This document shows, in pieces, positions 1 through 11,560 of a stretch of 64,000 nucleotides of DNA. Each line of letters starts with the position of its first letter. Within the stretch, counting starts at the first letter, position 1. The notes beneath the pieces were generated by a model. That model saw only the letters and a program-made list of their open reading frames with translations, was not told where the DNA came from and did no database searches. This stretch comes from Mercenaria mercenaria (Eukaryota > Mollusca > Bivalvia > Venerida > Veneridae): assembly GCF_021730395.1 (NCBI RefSeq), contig NC_069369.1, forward strand, positions 64,073,501 through 64,137,500. The letters run 5' to 3'. Position numbers and translations under genes: made by a program.

Positions 1-2
1 TA

Positions 3-2123
3 AGAGAAGGCGATTTTTCTCTTTATAAAGAGGCTTTGAATGAAATTATGCCTTATATGTTCAGTCTAGATCATATAAATTATGCCAGGTGGCTAACTGT
101 TCACTTAAGAGACATGTTAGACCTAGACAACAAAGCGCCAGATGTAGCAGAATCTTTTAAGAATGGCCATTTTACCGTAAAGAAGACAAGCAGAGACTTC
201 TCCTGTATTGCTATTGATCATGCACATGAACAGAACAATGCAATGGTAAAAGGTGATGGGGGAATAATAGGTATAACCGAAGACCCTGCTGCCCTCAGAA
301 GATGGACAATAGCCGGGCCTGAACTTAACAGAGTTGTTGAAGAGTTTAAAGGACTTTCTTCTTGTGAAGAAAATAATAGAAATGCGCGCAAGCATCACAT
401 GCAATCGCAGGCTTATGAAAAGGAGTTTGTTAAAAACTGCTTGTCTTTGATGGAGGAAATTCGCAGTCGTGACAATCCATTCAGGGAAGAATCAGACGAT
501 TTGTTCACTCTTGATTCCAAAATTGTAGCCGATCATTCAGTTGTATCTGCGCTGAAAAACCTTAGAGAAATGGGCTTGAAACAGTATCACATATTTTGGA
601 ACAGTATAAAAGAGAAAAAAGACTCTGCCTTTAATGAACCAATAAAGAAGAACAAGTTACCTTTGATTGGCAGAAAAACCAAGGAGATATCACGTGGAAC
701 AAATGAACAGAAAAGCAATGAATGTCTATTTTCTAGATTGTTTATATCCTGTCAGACAAGAGGATGTGACCTTGAAGAATTTTTCAGCCATGAAAACGCA
801 GCGACCCCGCCATCACTAAGTACCAATGGAAACTTGAATCCCGGAACTACAAAGTCAGATTTAATGAAAGTCTTGGAGATTGACAGAAGTCAGGCATACA
901 CAGAACCAGAAGCAGACTGCATTATAATAGATGGAGCAGCCATGATAAATGCAAATCCCCCAGGAGATTCAAAAACATTTCAAGAATATGTGAACAATGT
1001 TGTTATTCGCAAGATAGAAACATACACTTTCAAATATGATAGAATAGATATCTTTTTTGATAGATACTTTGAAAGCAGTTTAAAATCATTCACAAGAGAG
1101 AAAAGGGGTCAAGGGATAAGAAGAAAAGTAACAGGTAACAGTAAAATTCCAACTGGTTGGTGGTCTTTTTTAAGAGTAGACGAAAACAAGACAGACTTGT
1201 TTCAGTATGTAGCTGATGAAATTGCTGCACATTCATATACCGAAAATGGGTGTGTTCTTGTGACAAGGTTTGAAGATGTGTTGACTACAAAATCATCTAT
1301 CCCTTTAAATGGAATTTCTCCCTGCAATCATGAAGAAGCAGATACCCGCATCTTCCTACATGCAAATCAGGCAGCAATACATGGGGCAAGAAAGATCATA
1401 ATTCAAAGTACTGATACGGATGTTGTTGTTCTAGCTATTTCCTGCTTTAGTAAACTGAATTTAGAAGAACTTTGGATCTCATTTGGGCATGGCAAACACT
1501 TTCGATGGGTTCCAATACATGATATTGTGCATAAACTTGATAAAAAAGCGTTGGGTCTTCCATTTTTCCATGCATTCACGGGATGTGATACGGTCTCTTC
1601 ATTTACCGGTAAAGGAAAATTGTCAGCATGGAACACGTGGTGCGTGTATGAAGACGCTACAAACACGTTTTGTAGGTTATCCAACAGACCAGAGACCATT
1701 ACCATTGAAGATATGGACGTTCTTGAGCAGTTTGTAGTACTTTTATATGACAGATCTAGTGCATGTGTTAATGTTAATCAGGCTAGACTTGATCTTTTTG
1801 CCAAGAAACAAAGGCCATATGATAGGATTCCATCAACTCAAGATGCGTTACATCAACATTCAAAGCGTGCTGCTTATCAGGCGGGACATATATGGGCACA
1901 ATCAATGACATCTATACAAGTTCTGCCAGATGTTGTGGAATGGGGTTGGGAATGTTTAGAGAACAAACAAATAAAACCATTCTGGTTTTCAATGCCAGTG
2001 GTTGCGGCATCTTGTCAAGAACTTCAGAAGTGTGGCTGTCAGAAAAAGGCATGCGACTCTAGACTCTGTAGCTGTTTCAGGGTGAATTTAACTTGCACTC
2101 TGCTGTGCTCGTGTAACTGCTAG
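3..2123 (+). CDS. 3' part of a PIN/FEN-like, Cys-rich protein (N-terminus off the window)
   Basis: The frame is open from base 3, so the TTG at 36 and the first ATG at 48 are not convincing starts; the gene begins left of the window. About 700 residues are visible and no stop occurs before TAG 2121-2123. Residue numbers here count from the TTG at 36. Acidic blocks resemble a PIN/FEN nuclease core: IIIDGAAMI near 298, DIFFDRY near 341, EADTRIF near 433, STDTDVVVLAI near 458 and FHAFTGCDTVSSF near 512. The last ~35 residues are Cys-rich (CGCQKKACDSRLCSCF, then CSCNC), like a tesmin/CXC metal-binding segment. The N-terminal part (DHINYARWL, AHEQNNAMVKGDGG, AALRRW) belongs to a family I recall as highly multiplied in cnidarian and mollusc genomes, which suggests carriage by a mobile element. 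Nuclease function is an inference. A possible AATAAA signal lies at 2282. Confidence 0.7.
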   Translation, partial: REGDFSLYKEALNEIMPYMFSLDHINYARWLTVHLRDMLDLDNKAPDVAESFKNGHFTVKKTSRDFSCIAIDHAHEQNNAMVKGDGGIIGITEDPAALRRWTIAGPELNRVVEEFKGLSSCEENNRNARKHHMQSQAYEKEFVKNCLSLMEEIRSRDNPFREESDDLFTLDSKIVADHSVVSALKNLREMGLKQYHIFWNSIKEKKDSAFNEPIKKNKLPLIGRKTKEISRGTNEQKSNECLFSRLFISCQTRGCDLEEFFSHENAATPPSLSTNGNLNPGTTKSDLMKVLEIDRSQAYTEPEADCIIIDGAAMINANPPGDSKTFQEYVNNVVIRKIETYTFKYDRIDIFFDRYFESSLKSFTREKRGQGIRRKVTGNSKIPTGWWSFLRVDENKTDLFQYVADEIAAHSYTENGCVLVTRFEDVLTTKSSIPLNGISPCNHEEADTRIFLHANQAAIHGARKIIIQSTDTDVVVLAISCFSKLNLEELWISFGHGKHFRWVPIHDIVHKLDKKALGLPFFHAFTGCDTVSSFTGKGKLSAWNTWCVYEDATNTFCRLSNRPETITIEDMDVLEQFVVLLYDRSSACVNVNQARLDLFAKKQRPYDRIPSTQDALHQHSKRAAYQAGHIWAQSMTSIQVLPDVVEWGWECLENKQIKPFWFSMPVVAASCQELQKCGCQKKACDSRLCSCFRVNLTCTLLCSCNC

Positions 2124-3670
2124 GTTAATTCACATAATTGAAGGGTAAAATATATCAGAACAGCAGAATTCCATATTCAACTCTTCATTTCAAGATCGTG
2201 ACAATTTACATGGACACAGATCAGATATCTTTTAATTAAGAAATATATAAATATATTGTATCCCTACATAATATTACATCAAATAAAATACATTCAGATA
2301 TATGTAGATATCAGATATATGTATATATTAGCATACATAAATGTGCATCTATGTAAACTGCTAATGATAAATATATTACCAATAAATTAATGTGAAATGT
2401 ATTGATAGACCTTAAGTAACCAGATTAATAAAGGCGGATGAAAATTTTACTTATCATTCAGACTTCATTAGGTCGGTCATTTTGAATAGTGCCGTCATCA
2501 ATGTTACAAATAATATAATTATTATTAAATAAATTTAATTACAAAATGTATTTATTGTTGTCAGTGTAACAACATATACCTAAATTTCATTCAATGTCAG
2601 ATATCTTTGAATAATTTGACATCTGTGCATTATCCATATGTACAATGTATATGTCTATTTATAGCACTGGTGGCCATTTTGAAAATGGCCACCATCTTGT
2701 TTACATTACTTAAAATAATTCAATTAATTACTGTTGGGAGCTCTCTACAAAGAATTAAAGCCATATTATTAGTAGAACTATAAAAAGCGCAACAAGAGAC
2801 TCCCCTATAGTCTTATTATATCTTCCTGAATTTTTGTTGTACATTTTTTGCCTAATTTGAAATGCGCCCATCTTAATGAGCAGAATTATTAAGGGCCCAC
2901 TTCAATTTTTGAAGTTCCTATGTCTATTATATGATTTCCTGAAACAGCGTATCATAATCATTTAATTTGGGAATCCAGCCCTTAAAAAACATTTAAAGTT
3001 TATTAGCTAGAGAGATTTAAACCGTCGAAAAATAAAGAACGGGAAAATAACCAGCCTCCGCGCAGCATTATTGAAAAACAATCGTCTATTGTAACGATAA
3101 GCGGAAATAACACTGCGTTGAAGGCTGGAAATTTACTATATGTTAACTTTACACTCAGCATAATAGCTATAAAATATAAACATAAAATGAATTTTACATA
3201 TGAAGTAAACAGCAACACACTGGTTTAATTACTTCAAAGATTTGCATTGTGCATTGCTGTCAATGAGGCTTTTTTTTATAAACCCAAGTTTGCTGTAACA
3301 CTTAACTTCTCATCAATGACTTCTAGGACGTAACCGTCCTTTGCTTTCTCGCTCTTCCACCTTCCGTGTTTTTTGGTCGAGGCTTTGCTCCGACTCGACG
3401 GAAAATGAAAATCCACTACACTTGTTAGTGCAAAACGGCAAATAACAAAAATAAATGCAGCTACAACAAACCGCATGAATATCATCAGGACTAATTACGG
3501 CTATTTTTATATTTACGGCTATTTTTAGAAATCAGCGGCCAGTGTCATCATCAATATATGTTATGTATACCGCATCATATACACAACAAACACGATGGCT
3601 TCTGAGAAACTGTTCCCAATAAAAAAAATGACGGAAACCGTATTCTAAGGGCGAAAGTTCGCTCAAATGA
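2124..3670. other. AT-rich non-coding stretch
   Basis: This stretch has low-complexity ATAT/ATGTATAT tracts around 2230-2400 and one short perfect palindrome at 2669-2693. The open frames on both strands are short and show no recognisable motif. I see no gene here. Confidence 0.5.
2669..2693. repeat. 25-bp short palindrome
   Basis: GGTGGCCATTTT and AAAATGGCCACC face each other around a single central G. It is probably a remnant of a MITE terminus or a cruciform-prone site. No function is assigned. Confidence 0.6.
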
Positions 3671-3810
3671 TATATAAATGAGCATTCAGTATTTAAGATG
3701 AAACGTTGGCTTGAATGCCGTGGATTACCTATTAACCATGGAAATAAACCGAAAGTTATAGTAGAAAGGGTTCGTAAATTAGAACGTTCGCCGCTCAGCA
3801 AACACTTGTA
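3671..3810 (+). pseudogene. SAP-domain-like coding fragment
   Basis: The plus-strand frame reads through MKRWLECRGLPINHG and then NKPKVIVERVRKLE before a TAG at 3808-3810. The pattern of a WL-x-CRGL helix, a GNK turn and a V-x-RV-x-KLE helix is that of a SAP DNA-binding motif, as found at the N-terminus of multicopy invertebrate proteins. The frame opens only at 3671, after a stop at 3668, so the piece is either an exon or a relic. No partner exon was recognised downstream. It lies 1.5 kb downstream of the PIN-like gene on the same strand, and any link is speculation. The larger minus-strand ORF over the same bases looks like a shadow. Confidence 0.35.
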
Positions 3811-4289
3811 GTGACTTGATTCAGCCTGAATCCGTTACTTATAATTGATTCGAATGCTCGCTTTCACTTTTTAAACCTAGATTATTTTGTTGCATGTACA
3901 TCTTAAATACTTTATGATTTTTAAGACAGGAAAGTGTGCAGACTGGAAATTATACAATGTTTTTCAACGTAAAGTACCATGTAGCTTACTGACTATACTG
4001 TATTTGAATGGGACTAAAATTTCATTTTCATTTTTTTTATTGAATGGCTGCATAATGTCTCTAAAGTAGCTACGGAAATCTTCCTTTCTCTTGTTGATAA
4101 ACAAATTATATTAAATTCAGAATAGAAAAAAATATATATAATGTAGCAGAAAATAGTTTTGCACATATTTTTTGTGTCAAAATCTTGGACATGAATTTAA
4201 CACCCTATAAATCTTTATCACTAAAGTTATAGTCAAAAGAACAATTGATTTGTCATTCATTCACACCATTAACTGTAAAATTGGATGCT

Positions 4290-4445
4290 TACCAAAAAGA
4301 TACTGACTAAATGGCAAACAGGGCATATCATGATCAGACTGCACAGATATGCACACTGACAGCACTGATGTGCATGATGATTGTAATCTACACTGATTGC
4401 AAAGGCAGAATCAATCCTCTAAAGCATAATATTCAGCATCAAATG
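4290..4445. repeat. Hairpin repeat, ATCATGATCAG family, copy 1
   Basis: This shares its layout with 40290-40435: ACCAAAAAGATACTGACTAAATGGC, then a TCATGATCAG...TGCACA block, a mirrored block and CTACACTGAT. The interior is self-complementary, as in a MITE. This copy is more decayed than the second one. Confidence 0.5.
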
Positions 4446-4889
4446 GTTTCTGATACAAATTTCATATTCACTTATACATTTGAGAAGCTTACAGTTGAAT
4501 TAATTTTGGTTAAAGGTATGTCTGAAGTCACTGCGTTGGCAGGTTAAGTTTTATATTAAGGCATAAAAAATCTTTTTTTCCAGTAACATGCTCAAAAAAC
4601 TAGGGTAGGTAGGTCGGAGCATTTTTTTTTAATTTCTTTTTTTTTATTAAGGGTGACTTTTTAGAAATTATTTTTTGTCAAAAAATGAAAACAAACAAGG
4701 GGTTTATGCATTTAGAGCATCATGCAGTAAGTTGATTTCAAACATCATTGAGCACGTTAAAAGTAAAAAAGTGCAGTTTTGCATCTTTTTGTCAAAAAGT
4801 TAAAAAAAAAAATCTCCCAAGGCCATAAAAACATTTAGGGTTGGGCCAAAAAATTAGGGTAGGTTTGGATACCGGAAACGAGCAATTAT

Positions 4890-5230
4890 TTTTTTACTTC
4901 TCTACGGTCAGCTTTTCTAATAAACTTTCAAAGCTATTGCTTAAAAACTTGCAGCCCTTGTCAGCCATCAAACACTGACTCTGTACAGTAACAAGCATAA
5001 CTCCAGCCTGCTTTATGCAAGAACATTGGCTCCTTTTGGACTTAGGAAATATCAGATTTCTTAAGTTTTCCGTTGATGTCAACTTTTCTCCTTAACGATC
5101 AAAGCTATTGCTTTAATACTTTGAGCAGTTATTCGCCATTGAAAGCTGACTCTGCACTGCAAGTACTGCGCTTCTACATGGCTTTTTGTAAGAATTATTG
5201 CCCTATTCGGAAGGTCGGTCGGTCGGAATG
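4890..5230. repeat. Two diverged ~170-bp satellite-like units
   Basis: TCAAAGCTATTGCTT occurs at about 4928 and 5099. The blocks around it (GCAG...TT..GCCAT...ACTGACTCTG, then GCTT...TGCAAGAA) recur in the same order, giving a period near 171 bp. They are probably fragments of a satellite-bearing element like those at 5635 and 16302. Confidence 0.45.
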
Positions 5231-5447
5231 TAGACCAAACCGTTTCCGGATGATAGCTCAAGAACGCCTTGGCATAGCATCATGAGAGTTGATAGGAAGG
5301 TTTGTCATCACGAGTAAATGAACCCTATTGATTTTGAGATCTGTATGTCAAAGGTCACGGCCACAGTGACTGGCAGCCACCAATCTCTGTTGTTTTTTTA
5401 CATAGAGATCTGCTTGCAAATGAGGCCGACTCATCATATCCTTTAAG

Positions 5448-5634
5448 GTGCTTTTTAGCTCGACTATACTTAGTATGGAGAGCTGTTCTAGACGTCCTTG
5501 TGTCGGTATCCTTCCGCGTCAGACCTTGGTTAAAATTTAAATGCACTTTCCCTATCTCTGTTATTCCTTGACGGATTTGTTTCAAACTTTAAATAGTTAC
5601 TCCTGGTCACCACCCACATCATATGGCTCTTTTT
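5448..5634 (+). repeat. Truncated 5' end of an AGCTCGACTAT-type Helentron-like element
   Basis: TTTTTAGCTCGACTATACTTAGTATGGAGAGCT followed by the CGTC..GTGTCGG region and ACCTTGGTTAAA matches the 5' organisation of the element at 16302. It breaks off where the next element starts at 5635, which suggests the second inserted into the first. Confidence 0.45.
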
Positions 5635-7872
5635 AGCTTACCAGAGCCAAAGGCTCAGGGTGAGCTATTAGGATCACTCACCGTCCGGGGTCCGTCGTCC
5701 GTAAACTTTTACTTTAAACGACATCTCAACATAAACTGCTAGGCCAATTTCATCCAAACTTCAAAGGAATGTTCCTTGGGTGGAGCTCTATAAAAATTGT
5801 TCAAAGAACTGAATTCCATGCAGACCTCTGGTTGCCATGGCAACCGAAAGGAAAAACTTTAAAAATCTTCTTCTCAAAAACCAGAAGCCTAGAGCTTAGA
5901 TATTTGGTGTGAAGCATTGCCTAGTGGACCTCTACCAAGTTTGTTCAAATCATGACCCCGGGGTCAAAATTGACCCCGCCCCAGGGATCACTTGATTTTA
6001 AATAGGAAAATCTTCAAATTTTTTCTAAAAATAAACCAGAAGCCATAGAGCTTAGATATCTAATATGTAGCATTGCCTAGTGGACCTCTACCAAATTTGT
6101 TCAAATCATGATCCCCGGGGTCAAATTGACCTCGCCCCACGGGGTTACTTGATTGTACATAGAAAAATCTTCAAAATGTTCTAAAATAAACCAGAAGGCC
6201 TAGATCTTAGATATTTGACATGTAGCATTGCCTAGTGGACTTCTACAAAATTTGTTCAAATCATGACCCCCGGGGTCAAAATTGACCCCGCCCCAGGGGT
6301 CACTTGATTTTACATAGGAAATTCTTCAAAAAGTTTCTTAAAATAAACCAGAAGGTCTAGATCTTAGATATTTGACTTGTAGACTTCTACAAAGTTCGTT
6401 TAAATCATGACCCCCCGGGGTCAAATTAACCCCGTTCCATAGGGTTACTTGATTGTACATAGAAAAATCTTCACAAAATTTCTAAAAATAAACCAGAAGG
6501 CCTAGAGCTTAGATATTTGACATGACATTGTAGCATTGCCTAGCAGACCTGTACAAAATTTGTTCAAATCTTGACCCCCCCCCCCCCCCCCCCAGGGTCA
6601 AATTGACTCAGCCCCAGGGGTTACTTGATTGTACATAGAAAAATCATAGATTTGCTAAAAATAAACCAGAAGGCCTGGATCTTAGATATTTGGTATGTAA
6701 CATTGCCTAGTAGATTTCTACAAACTTTGTTCAAATCATAACCCCCGAGATAAAATTTGCCCCGCCCCAGCGGCCACTTGATTTTACGTAGGAAAATCTT
6801 CAAAATTTTTCTAAAAATAAACCAGAAGGCCTAGAGCTTAGATATTTGACATGTAGCATTGCTTAGCGGACAAAATTTGTTCAAATCATGACCCCGGGGT
6901 CAAACCGACCCCGCCCCATGGGGTTACTTGATTGTACAAAGGAAAAACTTTTTTTTAAAAAAAAATAATAAACCAGAAGGCCTAGAGCTCTACAAAATTT
7001 GTTCAAATCATGACCCCCGGGGTCAAAATTGACTCCGCCCCAGGTGTCACTTGATTTTACATAGAAAAATCTTCATAAATTTGCTAAAAATAAACCAGAA
7101 GGCCTGGATCTTAGATATTTGGTATGTAACATTGCCTAGTAGACTTCTACAAACTTTGTTCAAATCATGACCCCCGAGATAAAATTTGCCCCGCCCCAGG
7201 GGCCACTTGATTTTACGTAGGAAAATCTTCAAAATGTTTCTAAAAATAAACCAGAATGCCTAGAGCTTAGATATTTGACATGTAGCATTGCTTAGTGGAC
7301 AAAATTTGTTCAAATCATGATCCCCGGGGTCAAACCGCCCCCGCCCCATGGGGTTACTTGATTGTACAAAGGAAAAACTTTAATTTTTTTAAAAAATAAA
7401 CCAGAAGGCCTAGAACTCTACAAAATTTGTTCAAATCATGACCCCCGGGGTCAAAATTGACCCCGCCCCAGGTATCACTTGATTTTACATAGGAAAATCT
7501 TCAATTTTTTTTTCTGAAAATAAACCAGAAGGCCTAGAGCTTAGATATTTGACATGTAGCATTGCCTAGTGGACCTCTACAAACTACAAGCCCCAGGGAT
7601 TACTTGATTGTACATAGGGAAATCTTCATAAATTTGCTAAAAATAAACCAGAAGGCCTAGATCTTAGATATTTGACATGTAACATGCCTAGTAGACGTCT
7701 ACAAACTTTGTTGAAATCATGACCCCGGGTTAAAATTGGCCTCGCCCCAGAGGTTACTTGATTGTACATCGGAAAATTTTCCAAAAAAAATCTAAAAATC
7801 ATCAGTTTGACATTTGAAACATGTAACTCATATTTCTCAGGTGAACGATCCAAGGTCATCATGACCCTCTTG
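5635..7872 (+). mobile_element. Helentron-associated-type (HINE-like) element with ~157-bp satellite array
   Basis: The 5' end is AGCTTACCAGAGCC...GGGTGAGCTATT. The interior is a tandem array of ~150-160-bp monomers (TAGCATTGCCTAGTGGAC, TTGTTCAAATCATGACCCC, ACTTGATTTTACATAG, AAACCAGAAGGCCTAGA). The 3' end has a sub-terminal CTCAGGTGAAC at 7836-7846, a stem-loop GGTCATCATGACC at 7854-7866 and a terminal CTCTTG before TT. The order of 5' sub-terminal repeat, tandem core, 3' sub-terminal inverted repeat and stem-loop is the known layout of non-autonomous Helentron relatives, which insert between two Ts. A ~427-bp higher-order unit is duplicated at about 6640-7066 and 7066-7494. A C run of 19 lies at 6575-6593. 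There is no transposase gene. Confidence 0.65.
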
Positions 7873-7879
7873 TTATAGC

Positions 7880-10800
7880 TCAGCTATTTGTTTGTACCTA
7901 CAGCGCGTGCATGAATCTTGGAAATGCCAGACATAAACCGATTTCGGGCGTGAATCAGATTATACTGCCATGTCATTAATACAGCTGAATTGCCCCGACC
8001 CATCAGTACTCTCAGTGCTTTGATTAAAACAGTCTATCTGATATATTGTTCATTTCGCTTACTGTTGCGCCACCTCTTCTTAAACTATGGGTTCCATATC
8101 CGTGTGCGTTAAGTCCCAGTTCGCTTAATAATTTTCTTAGAATTTTCCTACATCGAGTACAGGACAAAGGATTCGATTTCCGAAATACGTAGTCTTTATG
8201 TTTTTTACAGAAAGTTGTCGGAATAGATAACAGTCATCACTTACAGAAATATTACCTCTTTTTAAGTACAACCGTAAAATGTTATAAGGGCAAGTAATAT
8301 TGTCAGTTTTAGAAATTTAAACTTTTTCTCCTTTATTCGATTGATCTACTTTGATTGACCTGATATTCAGTTCTAAATAGCTTTTATTAAACAAAATGTC
8401 AGAACATTCAAGATTATACAATTCCGGAACTCTTAAAAAGCCAGAAATCCTAATGTGACAAAAACCAATGACCTTAAATAGTATAAATTTTCGTAATTTG
8501 GAGGATGTCGACTGAACATTTTTAAAATGATATCGGACGTTATAGGCTTTTTCTTTTCAGTTGGTCTTCCACAAAGTTTTCTCGCAGAATCTAACATGAA
8601 ACAATTTTCGAATTGCATGGATTTGTTTACTTCCGAAACGTCATGCGCCCATTTTAAACTGTAATACACTTGTTCAATCACCGGAAAAGAACTCTCAGTT
8701 TGGATAGCAAAAATAGAGCTACATGAAAATCCAAGGCCGGAAATGCTTGAAAATATCCAATTGTTTACACCACGAGATCCACTTATTGAAATAGATTGTG
8801 TAAGATTTTCGAGTGTTTTCTGCTCTACTTTGTTATATCATCTGAAGTATATTTTAAGCCAAGCAATTTAGTTTGGGATTTTCTCCTGTTAAAAGATGCA
8901 GATTTCTCCAACTGCTGTCATTTGAAAATATCTGATAATGTCTAATGCAATAATGAATATCTCTGTTAACAAATTTAATATAGGACATTTAAGTAATAAC
9001 GTCATAAATCTGCATGTTTTTAATGTATAAGTAAACTTTTTTCGTATAAAACATTCTTTTTTATAAAGAGTTAATTGTAACAAAAAAGAGAGAAACAAAA
9101 AGAAAAAACAAACAAACAAAAAAAAACCCTAAAAACAAAAACAAAACAACAGAACAACGTTCTAATGATTTCAGTTATCAATAAAGCTGAAAAAATCAGT
9201 TTCATCAGAGCTTATCATTTTATCTTTTAAGGCTCCTGTGACCTCGTTTTTCCAATTTTCATCAAAGATCCGTAGCTAATAAGGCTCCTGTGACCTACAT
9301 TAAAGCTTACCTAGGTAGATAATAAGGAAACTAAGACCACTTATTCCCGATTTTCATTAAAACTAACCTTTGTAACTATATTAAGACTCCTGCGGCCTCT
9401 AACGTTTAAATTCATTAAAGCTAAACTTTTAAGCGAAACAAAATTTCTGAGACCTATAATATTCGGTCACCTTATTACTTTTAATGTAATGCCAAAAATA
9501 GAAAAAAGTAGATATAATTAGTTCTTAAATTTTACTCTGTAAACATTAAAAACAGACAAAGCCATGAATTGCAAATTGTGCATGGTACTTCCAGACTGAA
9601 CAATAATTTCGCAGTTTTTGTTGTCTGTGTACCACTGAACGCGCCTTGATAAAGAGCAAATACCCCACTCTATACACTTCAATTCTCTCCATATGGAGCC
9701 TTTTACTTTTTCAGACTCCGTCCATTGTTTGTGCTTAATGCAGTCTGGAAAAAACGACGAAAACGCGACACAGGCTATAACACTGGCGTCAGAATATATT
9801 AAGATTGAGTCTTGGGAGATTGGGAATAACTTACGATTGTTCAGGCGATCTATAGTAGCTAACCAAAAAACTAATTCCCTCATTTCGGGGCCATTTTCTG
9901 CAATAGCAAGAACAGAATCCCAACTGTCACTTTCGTTCACTCTTTTATAAATGAACCTGGTCATTAAACGTGCTAGGTTGCCTAACACGAAATGCATTGA
10001 TGCTATCATGCTAGTTACCTTAGCTAATCTACGGGAAGTAACTCTGTTTACCATTGTTTTCAAGGCTGTAATCCCTTGTTTTAAGTTATCTACCCTGGCT
10101 TTCGTAACCTTCAAAACACCCTATTAAAGACTGAATATGTGTCCGAGCCAGGTTAAAATTTGTACGGGAATCTGCTAAAAAACCAGATTTGCTTAAAGAA
10201 TCACGTACGAAATCAGAAATTTTATACGCTTCCTGAAATGAGGAATTTGTTGACCAGCCATCATCTAAATACACAATGATTGTCATACCATGTGTTCCCC
10301 AATGTTTAACTAGTTCTCTCAAAACTTTAGTGAAAATAAAGACCGAAAGGCAAAACAGTGAAAACAAAATATCTGGTACAATTATTGTGTCTTACAGAAA
10401 ACCCCAAGAAAGTTTGTTGACTAGTAGAAATATCTATATGGTGGAAACCTGAAGTTAAATCAAACATGAACATAAATTCATCTTTTTCTACATAAATTAA
10501 AGCTAACTTTATGTCCTCGAAACGCATTTTTTCTTTTCCATTTATACTTGTTTACATGCCTCAAATCTAGTTTAAGCCGTTTTTTGCCCGACCGATTTAC
10601 AGAAACTGAAAGAGGATTTACTACTAAAGGCTGGAAGGAAACCTCTAAAATTTTACCTGAATCTAATAACTCTGAAACAGAATCAAAAACGGATGGCATG
10701 TTATCTAAAGCTGACTTATTTTTTTTAAATTTGTTTCTGGTGTATGTATAAAAGGTATACTGTATACGTTTCTAATAACTTCTATATAACTGCTAGTTCC

Positions 10801-11560
10801 TATCTCTTCCCAAAATTTAATTTTTTTCTTTAGTCTGCCCTTTACCGATATTTTATTTGAGAATTTGTTTTCTTGAATTTCAAATTATTCCTTATGATCA
10901 TTGTATGTTTCGAAAAAAGAAAGTGTATCTAAATACTTAACTTTGAAATCTTTAACTTCGAGCGTTGTTGCTTCAGCATGTCTTGTTGCGCTGTCTGCTG
11001 TGCTGGTGACGGTTTTGGGTTCGGTGTAGGATTTTTGATTGAAGAAGTTGTTTGGGCAGCTTGAGCGGTAGTGTTCAAATTTACCGCAGACAAAACAATG
11101 GTCCGTAGGTCAGGGTCCCGTGAAGAATCTCTGACGGCCTTGGAAATCGTATGTGCAAGAGCGAAAAGAGCCCTGTCCGAACGCTGGTCTCTCAGCGTTC
11201 GGGTTTGAAGCGGTAGGCACTTTCGGAACAGAATAAGGAGAGTAACCTGTGTTAAAAGTTCTTTTTTCCGCCTTGCGTTTTTCATCTCTCTCCTTCAAGA
11301 TAATCAAGGCTGTCTTTTCGGCCTTTCTGGTTTTCTTGTTGTCCTCACAGCTCTCCAAGTGATCAAAACACAGTTCAGGTTTTTTCACTAAAGTCAGCAA
11401 TTCACAGCTGAAATTAATTTGTACCTGTGCTCCATTAGATTTCACGGATATGGGTTCACTGTAACTGGGTCTGGTTGTTTCCAAAAGTCCTTTTTAAATT
11501 CCGAAAACTTTGAATCGAAGTAAGATTTTAGTTCGTCTATCGATTCAGACATATTTGAAA
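7880..11560 (-). mobile_element. Broken DIRS-like tyrosine-recombinase retroelement (fossil)
   Basis: On the minus strand, parts appear in DIRS order. A gag-like region lies at about 10930-11560. Reverse transcriptase lies at about 10090-10700, with the YLDDGW-type active-site block. RNase H/connection lies at about 9520-10115. A tyrosine recombinase follows at about 7950-8680, with YSLKWAHD and the HSLRRGGAT catalytic block. The copy is plainly broken, with several interruptions (of the order of five to ten), so it is an old, inactive fossil. Its downstream end abuts the satellite element at 7872. No terminal split repeats were identified with confidence. Confidence 0.7.

Larger units (their letters stand above)
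3811..5447. other. Non-coding stretch with degenerate repeats
   Basis: It contains a hairpin MITE-like copy at about 4290-4445, poly-T/poly-A tracts at 4560-4880, and two diverged ~170-bp satellite-like units at 4890-5230. No gene is supported. Confidence 0.5.

Noticed and set aside
123-404. 93-codon minus-strand ORF
   Set aside because: It is a shadow of the PIN-like coding frame on the plus strand.
3532-3801. 89-codon minus-strand ORF
   Set aside because: The plus-strand frame over the same bases carries a SAP-like motif, whereas the minus reading has none.
6621-7232. Two near-identical 60-codon minus-strand ORFs
   Set aside because: They come from the duplicated block in the 157-bp satellite array, with no coding signature.
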